Positions 25,330 to 34,558 of a DNA stretch of 64,000 bases are shown here, one piece after another (positions within the stretch are counted from its first letter, which is position 1; the number at the start of each line of letters is the position of its first letter). The translations under genes and the position numbers were made by a program. Origin of the DNA: Marivibrio sp040218065 (GTDB lineage Bacteria > Pseudomonadota > Alphaproteobacteria > UBA8366 > Aestuariispiraceae); assembly GCF_040218065.1 (NCBI RefSeq), contig NZ_JAVJQE010000010.1, positions 186,001 through 250,000 on the forward strand. Reading direction: 5' to 3'. The notes beneath the pieces were generated by a model that did not search any database, had not been told where the DNA came from, and saw only the letters and a program-made list of their open reading frames with translations.

Positions 25330-26658
25330 ATGGGGAAGAGACGAGCCGGTTTGCTGGCGGCGATCGCGTTATTGGCGAGCGGCTGCCTCGGGACCGACAT
25401 GCGGGGGATGGTCGCGCGGGAATGGTCCCGCGACATGCGCGCGCTTCAGATCAACGCGGTGTTTCCGCCGCGCGAGGATTTTCAGGTCGGCGACCTTTAT
25501 CTGGCGCCCGTCCCGCCGGATCAGCACGAAGACGTCGCGGACGAGGGGGGCTATGCGCCGCTGGCGAGCTGGGTCGGATCGATCGATTTCTCGCGCGAAT
25601 TGCTGGCTTTCTACAGCACGCGGCGCGCTTATCCGGCGACGCCGCCCAACCAATCGCAGGAGGCGGCGCAGCCGACCCTCGATTGCGCCGCGGCGAATCT
25701 GCCCGCGCTAAACGCCGCGCCCGGCGCCCAGGCCGCCGCCGACGCGTTGAATGCAGCCGACGGCGGCGCCGAGACGGCTGAGACCGCGCCGACGGACGGC
25801 GTCGTGCAGGGCGCAGCCGCCAGCTTGTGCAACAGCTTCACGTCGCCCCAGGCCCGCAGCGTCGATCGGATGCGTCTTGTCGCCTTCCCGGATTTTTCGA
25901 AGACGACGGTGACGGAAGGCGATCTCTCCGGCCTGATTCCGGTGGAGGCGCTGACCGTCGCCTTCGGCGCGCGCTCGCGCGAGACGCGATCGGTCACCTT
26001 CAGCGTGCCGATCGCCGAGTCGGTGGGACTGCCGCTCAGTCGCGTCGCGACGAAGCTGACGGCTGAGGCGGAGAATGCGGCGATGTGCCCGCTCTATATT
26101 CGCGCCTTGCCGAAAAAGCAGCGGGAAGAGTTCTTGAAGACCCAGATTTTCCATCTGACCGCGGTGACCGAGGTCTTCTACGCCCGCTCCATCGATGTGG
26201 CGGTCACCTTTGAGGAGCAGGACGGAGTGGGCCTCGATCTCGGTCTTGCGGATCCGACGGGGACGGCCGCCGGCCAGCAGGGCTCGGTCACGCAGGAGCC
26301 CCTTCTCCCGCCGTCGGAGAGCGATCAGTCGACCGCGGAGGCCCAAGACGAGGGCGATCGCCCGAGCGGCGCAATGACGCTTGCGGAGGCGCAGAAGCGG
26401 ATCGACGCCCTCAATCGGGCGCTGTCCGCCAGTCTCGAGCGCGGCGGCCCCGGCGGCGGGCTGAAGGTGCTGTCGCTCTCGGCCGGCTCGATCGGGATGC
26501 GGCGCAGCTTCTCGCAGCCGGTCGCGATCGGCTATCGCGGCGTCAATCTCGCGGTCAAGTCGACGCCGGGTTCTGACGGCGAACCGACCTGCGCCGTCGT
26601 CGGGAGCGGTCCGGCCGACGGCGACCTGCCGAAAGATATCGATGCGGCTGCCGGATGA
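25330..26658 (+). CDS. Lipoprotein of unknown function
   Basis: 442 residues. A signal peptide ends in the lipobox LASGC (Cys at residue 20), so it is acylated and attached to a membrane, probably the outer one (next residues LG, not Asp). Several Ala/Glu-rich low-complexity stretches separate folded parts such as FPPREDFQVGDLYLAPV near residue 45 and the 195-280 region. Cys are scattered (about 117, 166, 248, 422). The GGGGGACG before ATG is the ribosome binding site. It is transcribed from an AT-rich spacer after tRNA-Leu. No family recognised. Confidence 0.7.
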   Translation: MGKRRAGLLAAIALLASGCLGTDMRGMVAREWSRDMRALQINAVFPPREDFQVGDLYLAPVPPDQHEDVADEGGYAPLASWVGSIDFSRELLAFYSTRRAYPATPPNQSQEAAQPTLDCAAANLPALNAAPGAQAAADALNAADGGAETAETAPTDGVVQGAAASLCNSFTSPQARSVDRMRLVAFPDFSKTTVTEGDLSGLIPVEALTVAFGARSRETRSVTFSVPIAESVGLPLSRVATKLTAEAENAAMCPLYIRALPKKQREEFLKTQIFHLTAVTEVFYARSIDVAVTFEEQDGVGLDLGLADPTGTAAGQQGSVTQEPLLPPSESDQSTAEAQDEGDRPSGAMTLAEAQKRIDALNRALSASLERGGPGGGLKVLSLSAGSIGMRRSFSQPVAIGYRGVNLAVKSTPGSDGEPTCAVVGSGPADGDLPKDIDAAAG

Positions 26659-26670
26659 TCCTCCAGCCGA

Positions 26671-27639
26671 TCAGTCGGCGTCGGCCGCGGCGAACGCCGC
26701 CGCCCGCACGATCAGACGGCGTGCGTTCATCACCAGCGGGACTTCCAGATTGACGCCGTCCATCTCGACCGTGCCGAGGCCGCGGGCCTGGGCCGCGTCG
26801 AAGATCTCCACCATGCGGCGGGCGCGGGCGACGACGTCCGCGTCCGGGGTCAAAAGTCGATTGATGACGGCGGCGTGGGTCGGCGAAACGCAGCTCTTCG
26901 CGGTCATGCCCAGGCGCCGCGCGTCGCGGGTTTCCGCCTCCAGCCCCGCCTGATCGAGAAAGGTGTAGGGACAGTCGATCGAGACGACGCCCGCCGCCCG
27001 GCATTCCAGATGGAAGCGTTCGCGCACATAGGCGAGTTCGCGGCCGTCCGGCCCGCGTTCGGCGCCCAGGTCGGCGGCCATGTCCTCGCTCGCCACCAGG
27101 CAGGCGCTGACGGCGGGCGCGGCCGTCGCGATCGCATAGGTCTGCATCAGCCCGCGGGCCAGTTCGATGTTCGGGACCAGCTCGACCGCGCCGACGGGCA
27201 GACCGCAGGCGGCCTCTTCGGCGGCGACGCTTTCGGCCAGACGCTGGACCTGCGCGGGCTCGGCGACCTTCGGCATCAGGATCGCGTCGGGAACGCCGGT
27301 CTGCGGGTCGGCGAAGCAGGCCGCCAGGTCGCGCGCCCCGTCTTCGGTCTCAAGCGGATTGATGCGCACGGCGGCGACTCGCCCGCCGGCGCGCCAGGCC
27401 GCCATCAATTGCGGGATCAACGTGCGCGCCGTCGCGCGGCGATCGGGGGCGGTGAAATCCTCCAGCTCGTGGATCACGACGTCGGCCGGGCCCTCGGCGC
27501 GGGTCAGCAGGTCGGCCAGATCGTCGCCGCCGGCGAACAGCCAACTGCGGCGCAGCGCGACCGCGCGGCGGCCGGCGGCCTCGGGTCGGGCGCCGGAGGG
27601 GGTGTCGGAGGGGGCGGACGGGTCAGCGGGCGCGCTCAT
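26671..27639 (-). CDS. HpcH/HpaI aldolase / CitE-like CoA-ester lyase family protein
   Basis: 322 residues from the ATG at 27639. The order of motifs fits the CitE barrel: RRSWLFAGG (usual R-S-x-L-F-V-P-G), VIHELEDFTAPDRRATAR (usual D-x-E-D-A-V-x-x-x-x-K-x-x-A-R, metal ligand region), VRINPLET, LMPKV, VPNIELARGL, and KSCVSPTHAAVIN (usual K-x-x-I-H-P-x-Q). The LEDF and CVSP variants deviate from the consensus, so the substrate may differ from citramalyl- or malyl-CoA. It overlaps nothing and is convergent with the lipoprotein gene. Confidence 0.82.
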   Translation of the reverse strand: MSAPADPSAPSDTPSGARPEAAGRRAVALRRSWLFAGGDDLADLLTRAEGPADVVIHELEDFTAPDRRATARTLIPQLMAAWRAGGRVAAVRINPLETEDGARDLAACFADPQTGVPDAILMPKVAEPAQVQRLAESVAAEEAACGLPVGAVELVPNIELARGLMQTYAIATAAPAVSACLVASEDMAADLGAERGPDGRELAYVRERFHLECRAAGVVSIDCPYTFLDQAGLEAETRDARRLGMTAKSCVSPTHAAVINRLLTPDADVVARARRMVEIFDAAQARGLGTVEMDGVNLEVPLVMNARRLIVRAAAFAAADAD

Positions 27640-27695
27640 CGGCGGCGGGTCTCCTCGCGGATTGGATCGGTTTGGAGGCGGCGTCGAAGCGCCCC

Positions 27696-29024
27696 TCATC
27701 CGGCGAGGGCTGCTGTCCCCGCGGGCGCGTCACCGTAGGCCGCGTCGTCGGCGATGGCCACCCGATTGCGTCCGGCGGCCTTGGCGGCGTAGAGGGCCCG
27801 ATCCGCGGCCTCCGTCAGGCGAGAGACGTCGCCGGCGCGCGGCAGCCCGGCGAGGCCGGCCGAAAAGGTGGCCGTGAAGGGACCCGCTTCGCTCGCCTGC
27901 GGCAGGACGGCGAAGGCTTCCCGGATCTCCTCCAGCACGCGCGCGGCCGACTCGACGTCGGTGTCGGGCAGGGCGATCGCGAATTCCTCGCCGCCGTAGC
28001 GGCCGATCACGTCCGAGACCCGGAGGCGCTGGCGCAGCAGATGGGCGAGCGCGCGCAGCACCCGATCGCCGGCGGGGTGGCCGTGCACGTCGTTCACCTG
28101 CTTGAAGCGGTCGAGGTCGAGGAGACACAGCGCAAGCGGCTTGCCGAGGCGTTGCATGCGGGCCGCGTCGCCCGCCAGATGCTCCTTCGTCGCCGTATGA
28201 TTCAGCAGACCGGTCAGGCTGTCGCGCAGCATCGTCGCGCGCAGCGCCCGGAACCGTCGGGCGCGGGTCTTGACCGCGCTCACCAGATGTTCCGAGCGGA
28301 TCGCCTTGTTCAGGAAGTCGTCGGCGCCGACCCCGATCACCCGTTGTTGGGCGGCGGCGTCGTCCTCGGCGGAGAGGAAGACGATCGGTATCGAATCGAA
28401 GGCCGGCTCCTGCCGGATGACGGCGGCTAATTCGCGGCCCTGCACCTCCGGCATGTAATGATCCATCAGGATCAATTCCGGGCGAAAATCGGCCAGATGC
28501 CCCAGCACCGCCATCGGCTCGCTCACCGCCAACACGGTCATGCCGGCCTGTTCCAGCACCGCCTGATAGTATTTCGAGATCACCACGTCGTCGTCGACGA
28601 TCAGGATGCGATAGGGCTCCGCCTGACCGGGACCCGACAGTCCTTCCATCCGGTCGATCAGCGCCAGGGCGTTCAGGGGCGGCGTCAGATAGGCCGCAGC
28701 GCCGGCGCGCACCGCCGCGATGCGCGCGTCGATCGAGGCGTCGTCGGCGATGAAGATCAACGGCGTGCGCGGCTCGCTCGTCCGCGCGGCCTGGGCGACG
28801 GCGCGGACCAGATCGGCGTTGTCCCGACCGGCGTGCAGGCGCAGCAACAGATGGCTGGGGCGCAGCGAGGAGACGCTTGCGGCGAGATCGAGCGAGTCGG
28901 CGCGGGTTTCAACCCGCCAGCCGAAGGGAGCGAGCAGGGCGGCCGCTTCGGTCGCGCTCGCCTCGTCCGGATCGACCAGCAGCACAGGAGCGGCTTTCGC
29001 CTCCGGCGCGCATGCTTCGACCAT
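27696..29024 (-). CDS. Response regulator with two receiver domains and a GGDEF diguanylate cyclase (PleD-like)
   Basis: 442 residues. Domain order: a degenerate receiver (about 12-125), a full receiver (about 137-255) with VDDD acidic pocket, phospho-acceptor Asp in LILMDHYMP and Lys in LNKAI, then GGDEF (about 270-430). The catalytic site is RYGGEEF (about 341-347), and the product-inhibition motif R-x-x-D (RVSD) lies exactly five residues upstream. The first receiver has LLLRLHAG in place of the phospho-acceptor strand, so it cannot be phosphorylated there. It makes cyclic di-GMP, as in Caulobacter PleD. Confidence 0.93.
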   Translation of the reverse strand: MVEACAPEAKAAPVLLVDPDEASATEAAALLAPFGWRVETRADSLDLAASVSSLRPSHLLLRLHAGRDNADLVRAVAQAARTSEPRTPLIFIADDASIDARIAAVRAGAAAYLTPPLNALALIDRMEGLSGPGQAEPYRILIVDDDVVISKYYQAVLEQAGMTVLAVSEPMAVLGHLADFRPELILMDHYMPEVQGRELAAVIRQEPAFDSIPIVFLSAEDDAAAQQRVIGVGADDFLNKAIRSEHLVSAVKTRARRFRALRATMLRDSLTGLLNHTATKEHLAGDAARMQRLGKPLALCLLDLDRFKQVNDVHGHPAGDRVLRALAHLLRQRLRVSDVIGRYGGEEFAIALPDTDVESAARVLEEIREAFAVLPQASEAGPFTATFSAGLAGLPRAGDVSRLTEAADRALYAAKAAGRNRVAIADDAAYGDAPAGTAALAG

Positions 29025-29140
29025 GATCGACGCCCCCTTCGTCTCGGTCCCCGAGCTTCTCTGTTACCCCGGATGGACTGCTTGCAGCAAGACACGTGGA
29101 ACGGGCGCCTGGCTTGAGTCGGCGCTTCAAGACGCGACGC

Positions 29141-30310
29141 TCAGTCCTCCGCGCGGTCGCGGCGGAACGGGGAGTGTTCGGCCAGCAGGTCCTGGACGCG
29201 CGCCTCGTGGCGGCGTTCCTCGTCCAGGAAGCGCGCGACGGCGTCGCGGAAGGAGGGGTTGGGGATGTAGTGGGCCGAGCGCGTCTCGACCGGCAGATAG
29301 CCGCGCTGGATTTTATGCTCCCCCTGGACGCCGGCCTCGACGCGAGCGAGGCCCGTCTTGATCGCGAAATCGATCGCGCGGTAATAGCACAGTTCGAAAT
29401 GCAGGAACTTGAAGCGCGCGGCTGCGCCCCAGTTGCGCCCGTAGATCGCGTTTGCGCCGGCGAAATTGAGGGCGCCGGCGATCGGCGTGTCGTCGGCGTA
29501 CGCCAGCATCAGGACGGTCCGGTCCGTCAGCCGCTCCTGCACCCGATCGAAGAAGTCGCGCGTCAGGTAGGGCGCGCCCCATTTGCGGTCGTAGGTGTCG
29601 GTGTAGAAGTCGTAGAACACCTCCCAATGCTCGGGCTTCAGGGCGTCGCCGGTCAGCGTCTCGACCCGCACGCCGGCCTCTTCGACCTTGCGGCGCTCCT
29701 TGCGGATCGCTTTGCGCTTGCGGCTTGAGAGCTGGGCGAGGAAATCGTCGAAGCTCTCGTAGCCTTCGTTGGTCCAGTGATATTGATGGCCGGTGCGGAT
29801 CAGGAAGCCCTGCTCTTTGAGCGCAGGGGCCTCCGCTTCGGTCGGGAAGTTGACGTGCAGGCTGGAGAGGCCGCGCCGCTCGACCAGTTCGATCATGCCG
29901 GCGCTCAAGGCCTCGATCGCGTGCGCCGGGTCGGGAGCGGCGGCGGTAAGGAAGCGCGGGCCGGTGACCGGCGTAAAGGGGATCGCCGAGAGCAGTTTGG
30001 GATAATAGCGGCCGCCCGCCCGCTCATAGGCGTTGGCCCAGCCGTAGTCGAAGACGTATTCGCCCATGCTGTGGCCTTTGAGGTAGCAGATCGCGGCCGC
30101 CTGCAGGCGGCCGTCCGGCCCCTTCATCAACAGATGCTGGGGCAGCCAGCCGGTCTCGGCCGTCACCGACCGGCTTTCCTCAAGCGCGCTCAGGAAGTCG
30201 TGGCTGACGAAGGGGTTCTCCGCGCCGGCGCAGGCGTCCCACTCGGCCTTGGGGACGTCGGCCAGCCGCTCGCACACCTCGATCGTCACCGTCTGTTCAC
30301 CGTCCGGCAT
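29141..30310 (-). CDS. FemAB-like GNAT N-acyltransferase (COG3146)
   Basis: 389 residues from the ATG at 30310. Characteristic segments: NPFVSHDFLSALEESRSV near 32-49, LKGHSMGEYVFDYGWANAYERAGGRYYPKLLSAIPFTPVTGPR near 78-120, LSSLHVNFPTE, GHQYHWTNEGYESFDDFLAQLSSRKRKAIRKER and YGRNWGAAARFKFLHFELCYYRAIDFAI. This family is widespread in proteobacteria and resembles peptidyltransferases of cell-wall synthesis, but its substrate is not established. Single gene, upstream of a GC-rich repeat-containing spacer. Confidence 0.88.
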   Translation of the reverse strand: MPDGEQTVTIEVCERLADVPKAEWDACAGAENPFVSHDFLSALEESRSVTAETGWLPQHLLMKGPDGRLQAAAICYLKGHSMGEYVFDYGWANAYERAGGRYYPKLLSAIPFTPVTGPRFLTAAAPDPAHAIEALSAGMIELVERRGLSSLHVNFPTEAEAPALKEQGFLIRTGHQYHWTNEGYESFDDFLAQLSSRKRKAIRKERRKVEEAGVRVETLTGDALKPEHWEVFYDFYTDTYDRKWGAPYLTRDFFDRVQERLTDRTVLMLAYADDTPIAGALNFAGANAIYGRNWGAAARFKFLHFELCYYRAIDFAIKTGLARVEAGVQGEHKIQRGYLPVETRSAHYIPNPSFRDAVARFLDEERRHEARVQDLLAEHSPFRRDRAED

Positions 30311-30671
30311 CGTCGCCTTGTCGTCCTCTCGCCTGAGCCTGAAGCGAAAGTGTCGCGCGCATGCGGCGCTTTCAAGGCGCCGCACGCGCGCGGACGGGCG
30401 AGGAGCCGTCGGACGGCGCCCGGCTGAAACGCCGTCGGGCCGGACTTGATCCGGTCCAACAGGGGCGCGCTCCGGCCGCGCGGGACGCCGTTCCCCCCGG
30501 CGCAAGGCCGGAGTGACGGGGTAAGAAGTTTTGGGGGACACGATACTGTTTTCACTCGCGGATCAGCCGAAGGCGGCCAAATTCCTCGTGCGGCCGGAAA
30601 TCCCCGCTCTTTCCATCCGCCCTGAAGGCGATCACAATTGAACGAGTGTTCAGCGAGCGGGAGAGGGAAGA
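30311..30671. promoter_or_regulatory. Divergent spacer with inverted repeats and a repeat core copy
   Basis: 361 bases. It contains a 7-bp perfect inverted repeat GCGGCGC/GCGCCGC (30363-30369 and 30377-30383), a GC-rich palindromic stretch around 30480-30520, and GGGGGACACGATAC at 30533-30546, which differs by one base from the core of the 22694 repeat. A candidate operator at 30639-30652 is listed separately. No gene is apparent. Confidence 0.45.
30639..30652 (+). promoter_or_regulatory. Candidate TetR-type operator
   Basis: TGAACGAGTGTTCA is a palindrome with perfect 5-bp arms TGAAC/GTTCA around GAGT, located 20 bases before the start codon of the PYROXD2-type gene and overlapping where its transcription start or ribosome binding region would be. 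This form (GAACGNNNGTTC) is common for TetR-family repressors of fatty-acid and xenobiotic genes. No TetR gene is adjacent, so the regulator is unidentified. Confidence 0.35.
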
Positions 30672-32282
30672 ATGGCGGACGAGGTCGACGCGATCGTCAT
30701 CGGCGCGGGCCACAACGGGCTGACGGCGGCGGGTTATCTGGCCCGCGCTGGGCTGTCCGTGCGCGTGCTCGAGCGCGCCGACCACATCGGCGGCGCCGCG
30801 CTGACAGAGGAGTTTCACCCGGGCTACCGCAACTCCGTCTTCTCCTATCTGGTCAGCCTGCTGGACCGGCGGGTGATCGAGGATCTTGAGCTCAACGCGC
30901 ACGGGCTGGACTTGATCCAGCGCCCCGGCGGCAGTCTTTCGATCCTGGAGGGCGACCACCTCTACCTGCCGCGCGACGCAGCGGCTGCGAAGGCGGCGCT
31001 CGCCCGCTTCTCGGAAAAGGACGCCGAGCGCTTCGAGGCGTTCGAGGCGATGCTGGAGCGCTTCGGCGATCTCGTCCGCGCGCTGGCGCACGAGCCGCCG
31101 CCGGACTTCGGCGGCGGGGCCGGCGATCTGTGGACGCTGCTGGGCGCCGCCAATCGGATGCGCAAGCTCTCACCCGAAGATCAGGCGACGCTGGCCGAGC
31201 TGATGACCATGTCGATCGGCGATTTCCTGGATCGCTGGTTCGAAAGCGATCCGATCAAGGGGTTGTTCGGCTTTGAAGGCGTGATCGGCAACTTCCAGGG
31301 CCCGTACGAGCAGGGCACGGCCTACGTCCTGCTGCATCATGTCTTCGGGCAGGTCGACGGGCGCACCGGCGCCTGGGCTTACGCGCGCGGCGGCATGGGG
31401 GCGATCACGCAGGCGATGGCCTCCTTCGCGCGCGCGAAAGGGGCCGTGATCGAGACCGGGGCCGAGGTCGCGGAAGTGCTGCGCAAAGGCGGCAAGGCCG
31501 TCGGCGTCGCCCTCGGCGACGGGCGGGAGGTGCGCGCGCCGTTGGTGTTGGCGAACTGCCATCCGCAGGTCCTGTTCGGCCGGTTGATCCCGGGCGAGGA
31601 AACGCCGCCCGCCTTCGCGACCAAGATCGCGCATTATCGCTCGGAAAGCGCCACTTTCCGGATGAACCTAGCGCTCTCGGAGCTGCCGAAGTTCGAGACC
31701 GTGCCGCATGACGAGACGGGCCTGACGGCCATGCAGAACACGATCGATATCTGCCCCTCGCTGCATTACATGCAGGCGGCCTATGACGACGCGCGCAGCC
31801 ACGGCTGGGCCAAGCGGCCGATCGTCTCGATGTGCATCCCCTCGATCAGCGACGACACGCTGGCGCCGGAAGGCTGTCACGTGATGAGCCTGTTCTGTCA
31901 GCATTTTCGCCGTCATTTGCCGGACGGACGCAGCTGGGACGACGTGCGCGACGGCGTCGCCGACCAGATCGTCGAGACGGTCGCCGAGCATGCGCCCAAT
32001 CTGAAGCGCTCCATCGTGGGTCGGCAAATCCACTCGCCGCTCGACATCGAACGGCGGCTCAACATGGTCGGCGGCGACATCTTCCACGGCAAGCTCGCGC
32101 TCGACCAGATCTACAGCCTGCGCCCGGCGCCGGGCTACGCCTCCCACCGCATGCCGGTCGCGGGCGTCTATCTCTGCGGGTCCGGTGCCCATCCGGGCGG
32201 CGGGGTCTCGGGCGTGCCCGGGCGTAACGCAGCGCTCGCCGCGCTGAAGGATCTGAAGCGCGGGCGGGTGAAGGCGGCGTAG
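30672..32282 (+). CDS. FAD-dependent NAD(P)-type oxidoreductase, PYROXD2/phytoene-dehydrogenase-like
   Basis: 536 residues. N-terminal dinucleotide fold: DAIVIGAGHNGLTAAGYLARAGLSVRVLERADHIGGAA. Family hallmarks GPYEQGTAYVLLHH, WAYARGGMGAITQA, and the C-terminal FAD-binding LRPAPGYASHRMPVAGVYLCGSGAHPGGGVSGVPGRNAA. It is related to phytoene desaturase and human PYROXD2, and the reaction is not known. Ribosome binding site GGGAG. Single gene behind a possible TetR-type operator, convergent with the HNH gene, which ends only 13 bases away. Confidence 0.92.
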   Translation: MADEVDAIVIGAGHNGLTAAGYLARAGLSVRVLERADHIGGAALTEEFHPGYRNSVFSYLVSLLDRRVIEDLELNAHGLDLIQRPGGSLSILEGDHLYLPRDAAAAKAALARFSEKDAERFEAFEAMLERFGDLVRALAHEPPPDFGGGAGDLWTLLGAANRMRKLSPEDQATLAELMTMSIGDFLDRWFESDPIKGLFGFEGVIGNFQGPYEQGTAYVLLHHVFGQVDGRTGAWAYARGGMGAITQAMASFARAKGAVIETGAEVAEVLRKGGKAVGVALGDGREVRAPLVLANCHPQVLFGRLIPGEETPPAFATKIAHYRSESATFRMNLALSELPKFETVPHDETGLTAMQNTIDICPSLHYMQAAYDDARSHGWAKRPIVSMCIPSISDDTLAPEGCHVMSLFCQHFRRHLPDGRSWDDVRDGVADQIVETVAEHAPNLKRSIVGRQIHSPLDIERRLNMVGGDIFHGKLALDQIYSLRPAPGYASHRMPVAGVYLCGSGAHPGGGVSGVPGRNAALAALKDLKRGRVKAA

Positions 32283-32294
32283 GAACAGTCTTTT

Positions 32295-32603
32295 TCACCG
32301 CCGGCGCTTCGGCCGCGCGTGGCGACCCGTCGCCTCAGGCGGCTGTTTGCGCGCCCATTTGATGAATTTTGCGATCTCCGGATCGGCGCGGGCGCTCGCC
32401 GCGTCGGGCAGGCGACGCGCCAGCTCCTTCTCGTCATAGAGACTGTGGAGCTTTTTGTGGCACAGGCGATGAAGCCAGTCCCATTCGACCCCGCCCTCCT
32501 TCTTCGGGATCCAGTGATGGCGGTCGATCGAGGGGCCGGCGATCATCGGCCGACCGCACAGCGGGCAGGGGCCCAGATCCGCGCCGCGCTCAGGGTCCGC
32601 CAT
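32295..32603 (-). CDS. HNH-type nuclease-like small protein
   Basis: 102 residues. A CPLCG pair (about 13-17) and a later LCHKKLH (about 47-53) could bind structural zinc. DRHHWIPKKEGG (about 27-38) and W-L-H-R-L-CHKKLH form the His-Asn-His-like beta-beta-alpha-metal core. The C-terminus is very basic (GRHARPKRRR). The start overlaps the stop of the upstream flavin oxidoreductase gene (TGATG), so it is translationally coupled. Such small HNH proteins occur widely as domestic genes of unknown purpose; there is no phage context here. Confidence 0.8.
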   Translation of the reverse strand: MADPERGADLGPCPLCGRPMIAGPSIDRHHWIPKKEGGVEWDWLHRLCHKKLHSLYDEKELARRLPDAASARADPEIAKFIKWARKQPPEATGRHARPKRRR

Positions 32604-33670
32604 CAGGCGGCCTTGCGGCCGATCTCGTCCAGCGGGCCCAGCGCGCGCTCCAGCTTCGGCATGACGTCGGCGCCGAATTTCTCAAGCGACGCCAGCGCCT
32701 GAGCGCCCGGCATCGAGGCGATCTGCATGAAGCAGCTGTAGTGGCTGGGGCGCAGCTCGGCGATCTCGGCGGCCATCTTCTCGGCGACCGTTTCCGCGTC
32801 GCCGATCACCAGCGCGTCCTCGATCGCCTCAAGAGAGGGCTCGTCGTTCGTCGCCTCGGCCAGGATGAAGGGGCCGTCTAGGCTGGGGACCCCGGCGCGC
32901 ATGGCGCTGACCACCCGGCCGATATAGCGCGCGCGCTCCGCCACCTCGCGCGCCTCCGCCTTGTCGTCGGTGACGAAGACATATTGCTGCATGGCGAGCG
33001 GCGGACGGTCCGGATCGGCCAGCCCGATGCGATGCGCCGCCTCGACGACCGCCTCACGCATCCCGCGCAGCGCCGGCAGGCCGCGAGCCCCGCCGGTGAT
33101 GAAGGGCGTCGCGCCCGAAGCCAGCGCGCGGTCGAGAACCGTAGGCGCCAGGCCGGTGACGTAGAGCGGCGGCGGGGCCGCCGGCGTCATGGCGATAGGG
33201 CTTTCGGGGATTTGGAAATGCGCGCCGCTATGCTGCAGGCGGCCTTCGCCGAGCGCCTGATCGAGGATGTCCCAGATCTCAAGGAACAGCGCCTGCTTCT
33301 CCTCGAGCGGCCGGCCGTAGCGCTCGAACTCGAAGCGCTGATAGCCCGACCCGATCCCGATCGCCACGCGTCCGCCGCTGACCCGGTCGAGCAGCCCGAT
33401 CTCCTGCACCAGACGCAAGGGATCATAGAGCGGCAGCACCAACACCGCTGCGCCGAGGCGGATGGTCTTCGTCAGCCCCGCGCAGTGCGCCGCCATCATC
33501 AAGGGGGACGGGCAGACGGAATAGTTGGAGAAATGATGCTCGGCGAACCAGGCGGTCCCGAAGCCGATCTCGTCGGCGAGCCGGGTCATCGCCTTGGCGT
33601 CCTCGACCACCTGCTGCACGCCGACGCCGGCGTCGCGTTGGGTCATCAGATTGAACAGGCCGAAATCCAT
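32603..33670 (-). CDS. LLM class (luciferase-like) flavin-dependent oxidoreductase
   Basis: 355 residues from the ATG at 33670. TIM-barrel monooxygenase signatures: MDFGLFNL at the start, ADEIGFGTAWFAEHHFSNYSVCPSPL, IRLGAAVLVLPLYDPLRLVQEIGLLDRVSGGRVAIGIGSGYQRFEFERYG, and LYVTG. It uses reduced FMN supplied by a reductase, and the substrate is unknown. It is the middle gene of SDR - LLM - HNH on the minus strand (38 bases after the SDR, 1-base overlap with HNH). Confidence 0.92.
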   Translation of the reverse strand: MDFGLFNLMTQRDAGVGVQQVVEDAKAMTRLADEIGFGTAWFAEHHFSNYSVCPSPLMMAAHCAGLTKTIRLGAAVLVLPLYDPLRLVQEIGLLDRVSGGRVAIGIGSGYQRFEFERYGRPLEEKQALFLEIWDILDQALGEGRLQHSGAHFQIPESPIAMTPAAPPPLYVTGLAPTVLDRALASGATPFITGGARGLPALRGMREAVVEAAHRIGLADPDRPPLAMQQYVFVTDDKAEAREVAERARYIGRVVSAMRAGVPSLDGPFILAEATNDEPSLEAIEDALVIGDAETVAEKMAAEIAELRPSHYSCFMQIASMPGAQALASLEKFGADVMPKLERALGPLDEIGRKAA

Positions 33671-33708
33671 CGCGTCGCGCCCCCTTAGCGCTCCCCTCGT
33701 CGTGCGTC

Positions 33709-34488
33709 TCACTCCATAACATAGCCGCCGGCGACCAGCAGAGTCTCCCCGGCGATGTAGCTGTTCTCCGGTCCGGCCAGATGCAGGATCGCGGCCGCCA
33801 CCTCGGCCGGGTCGGCGGCGCGGCCGATCGGGGTCTGGGCCGCAAACTCCTCCAGGAAGCCGCTGCCGGCCGCTTTCTGCGTCGCCATCGCCGCCGGCGC
33901 GACGGCGTTGACCAGAACGCCCTTGGGCGCGAGGTCGAGGGCGAAGCTCTTGGTCAGGCTCAAGACCGCCGCCTTAACCGCGGCGTAGTGCGCGTTCGCC
34001 GGGTGCGCCTTGAAGGCGTCGACGGACGACACGGCGACGATCCGCCCGCGCACCGGCCGGCCGCTGGGGGCGGCGGCCCGGGGCTCGTTGCCGGCCAGGA
34101 TCGGCGCCGCCGCGGCCGTCATGTTGTAGACGCCGCGCAGATTGACGCCGACCGAGGCCTCCCAGTCCGCGTCGCCGATCTCGTAAAGCTCTTTGCGGGG
34201 ATAGACGCCGGCGTTGTTGATCAGGCTGTCGAGCCGGCCCAGCGCCGCGTGCGCCTGGGCCAGCGCCGCCTCCGCCTCCGCCCGTCGGACGACGGAGCCG
34301 GGGATCGCGTGGACGGGCGCGCCGGTCTCGGCGGCGAGCCGCTCGGCGGCGCGGTCCAGCGTCTCGCCGTTCAGGTCGATCAGCGCGACGCCCGCGCCGC
34401 GCCGCGCAAAGGCTTCCGCGCAGGCGTAGCCGAGGCCCTGCGCGCCGCCCGTGACGGCGACGCCCCAGCCGTCCAGATCGACGCTCAT
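33709..34488 (-). CDS. SDR family oxidoreductase
   Basis: 259 residues from the ATG at 34488. Classical short-chain dehydrogenase: VTGGAQGLGYACAEAFARRG (cofactor loop), acidic LIDLNG favouring NAD(H), NNAGVY, catalytic Ser in VAVSSVDAF and Y-x-x-x-K in HYAAVKAAV, with a C-terminal YIAGETLLVAGGY. The substrate is not readable. It starts the leftward SDR - LLM - HNH operon; 70 bases separate it from the cupin gene upstream. Confidence 0.92.
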   Translation of the reverse strand: MSVDLDGWGVAVTGGAQGLGYACAEAFARRGAGVALIDLNGETLDRAAERLAAETGAPVHAIPGSVVRRAEAEAALAQAHAALGRLDSLINNAGVYPRKELYEIGDADWEASVGVNLRGVYNMTAAAAPILAGNEPRAAAPSGRPVRGRIVAVSSVDAFKAHPANAHYAAVKAAVLSLTKSFALDLAPKGVLVNAVAPAAMATQKAAGSGFLEEFAAQTPIGRAADPAEVAAAILHLAGPENSYIAGETLLVAGGYVME

Positions 34489-34558
34489 CTCCGCTCCCGT
34501 CCTCAATGGTGTCTGCGGGGAGCAGTCTAACGGGTGCGGACCAAAGGGGAAGGCCCGC

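Noticed and set aside
25152..25400. Integration site at tRNA-Leu
   Set aside because: There is no integrase gene, no repeat of the tRNA 3' end in the next kilobases and no change in composition apart from a short AT-rich promoter.
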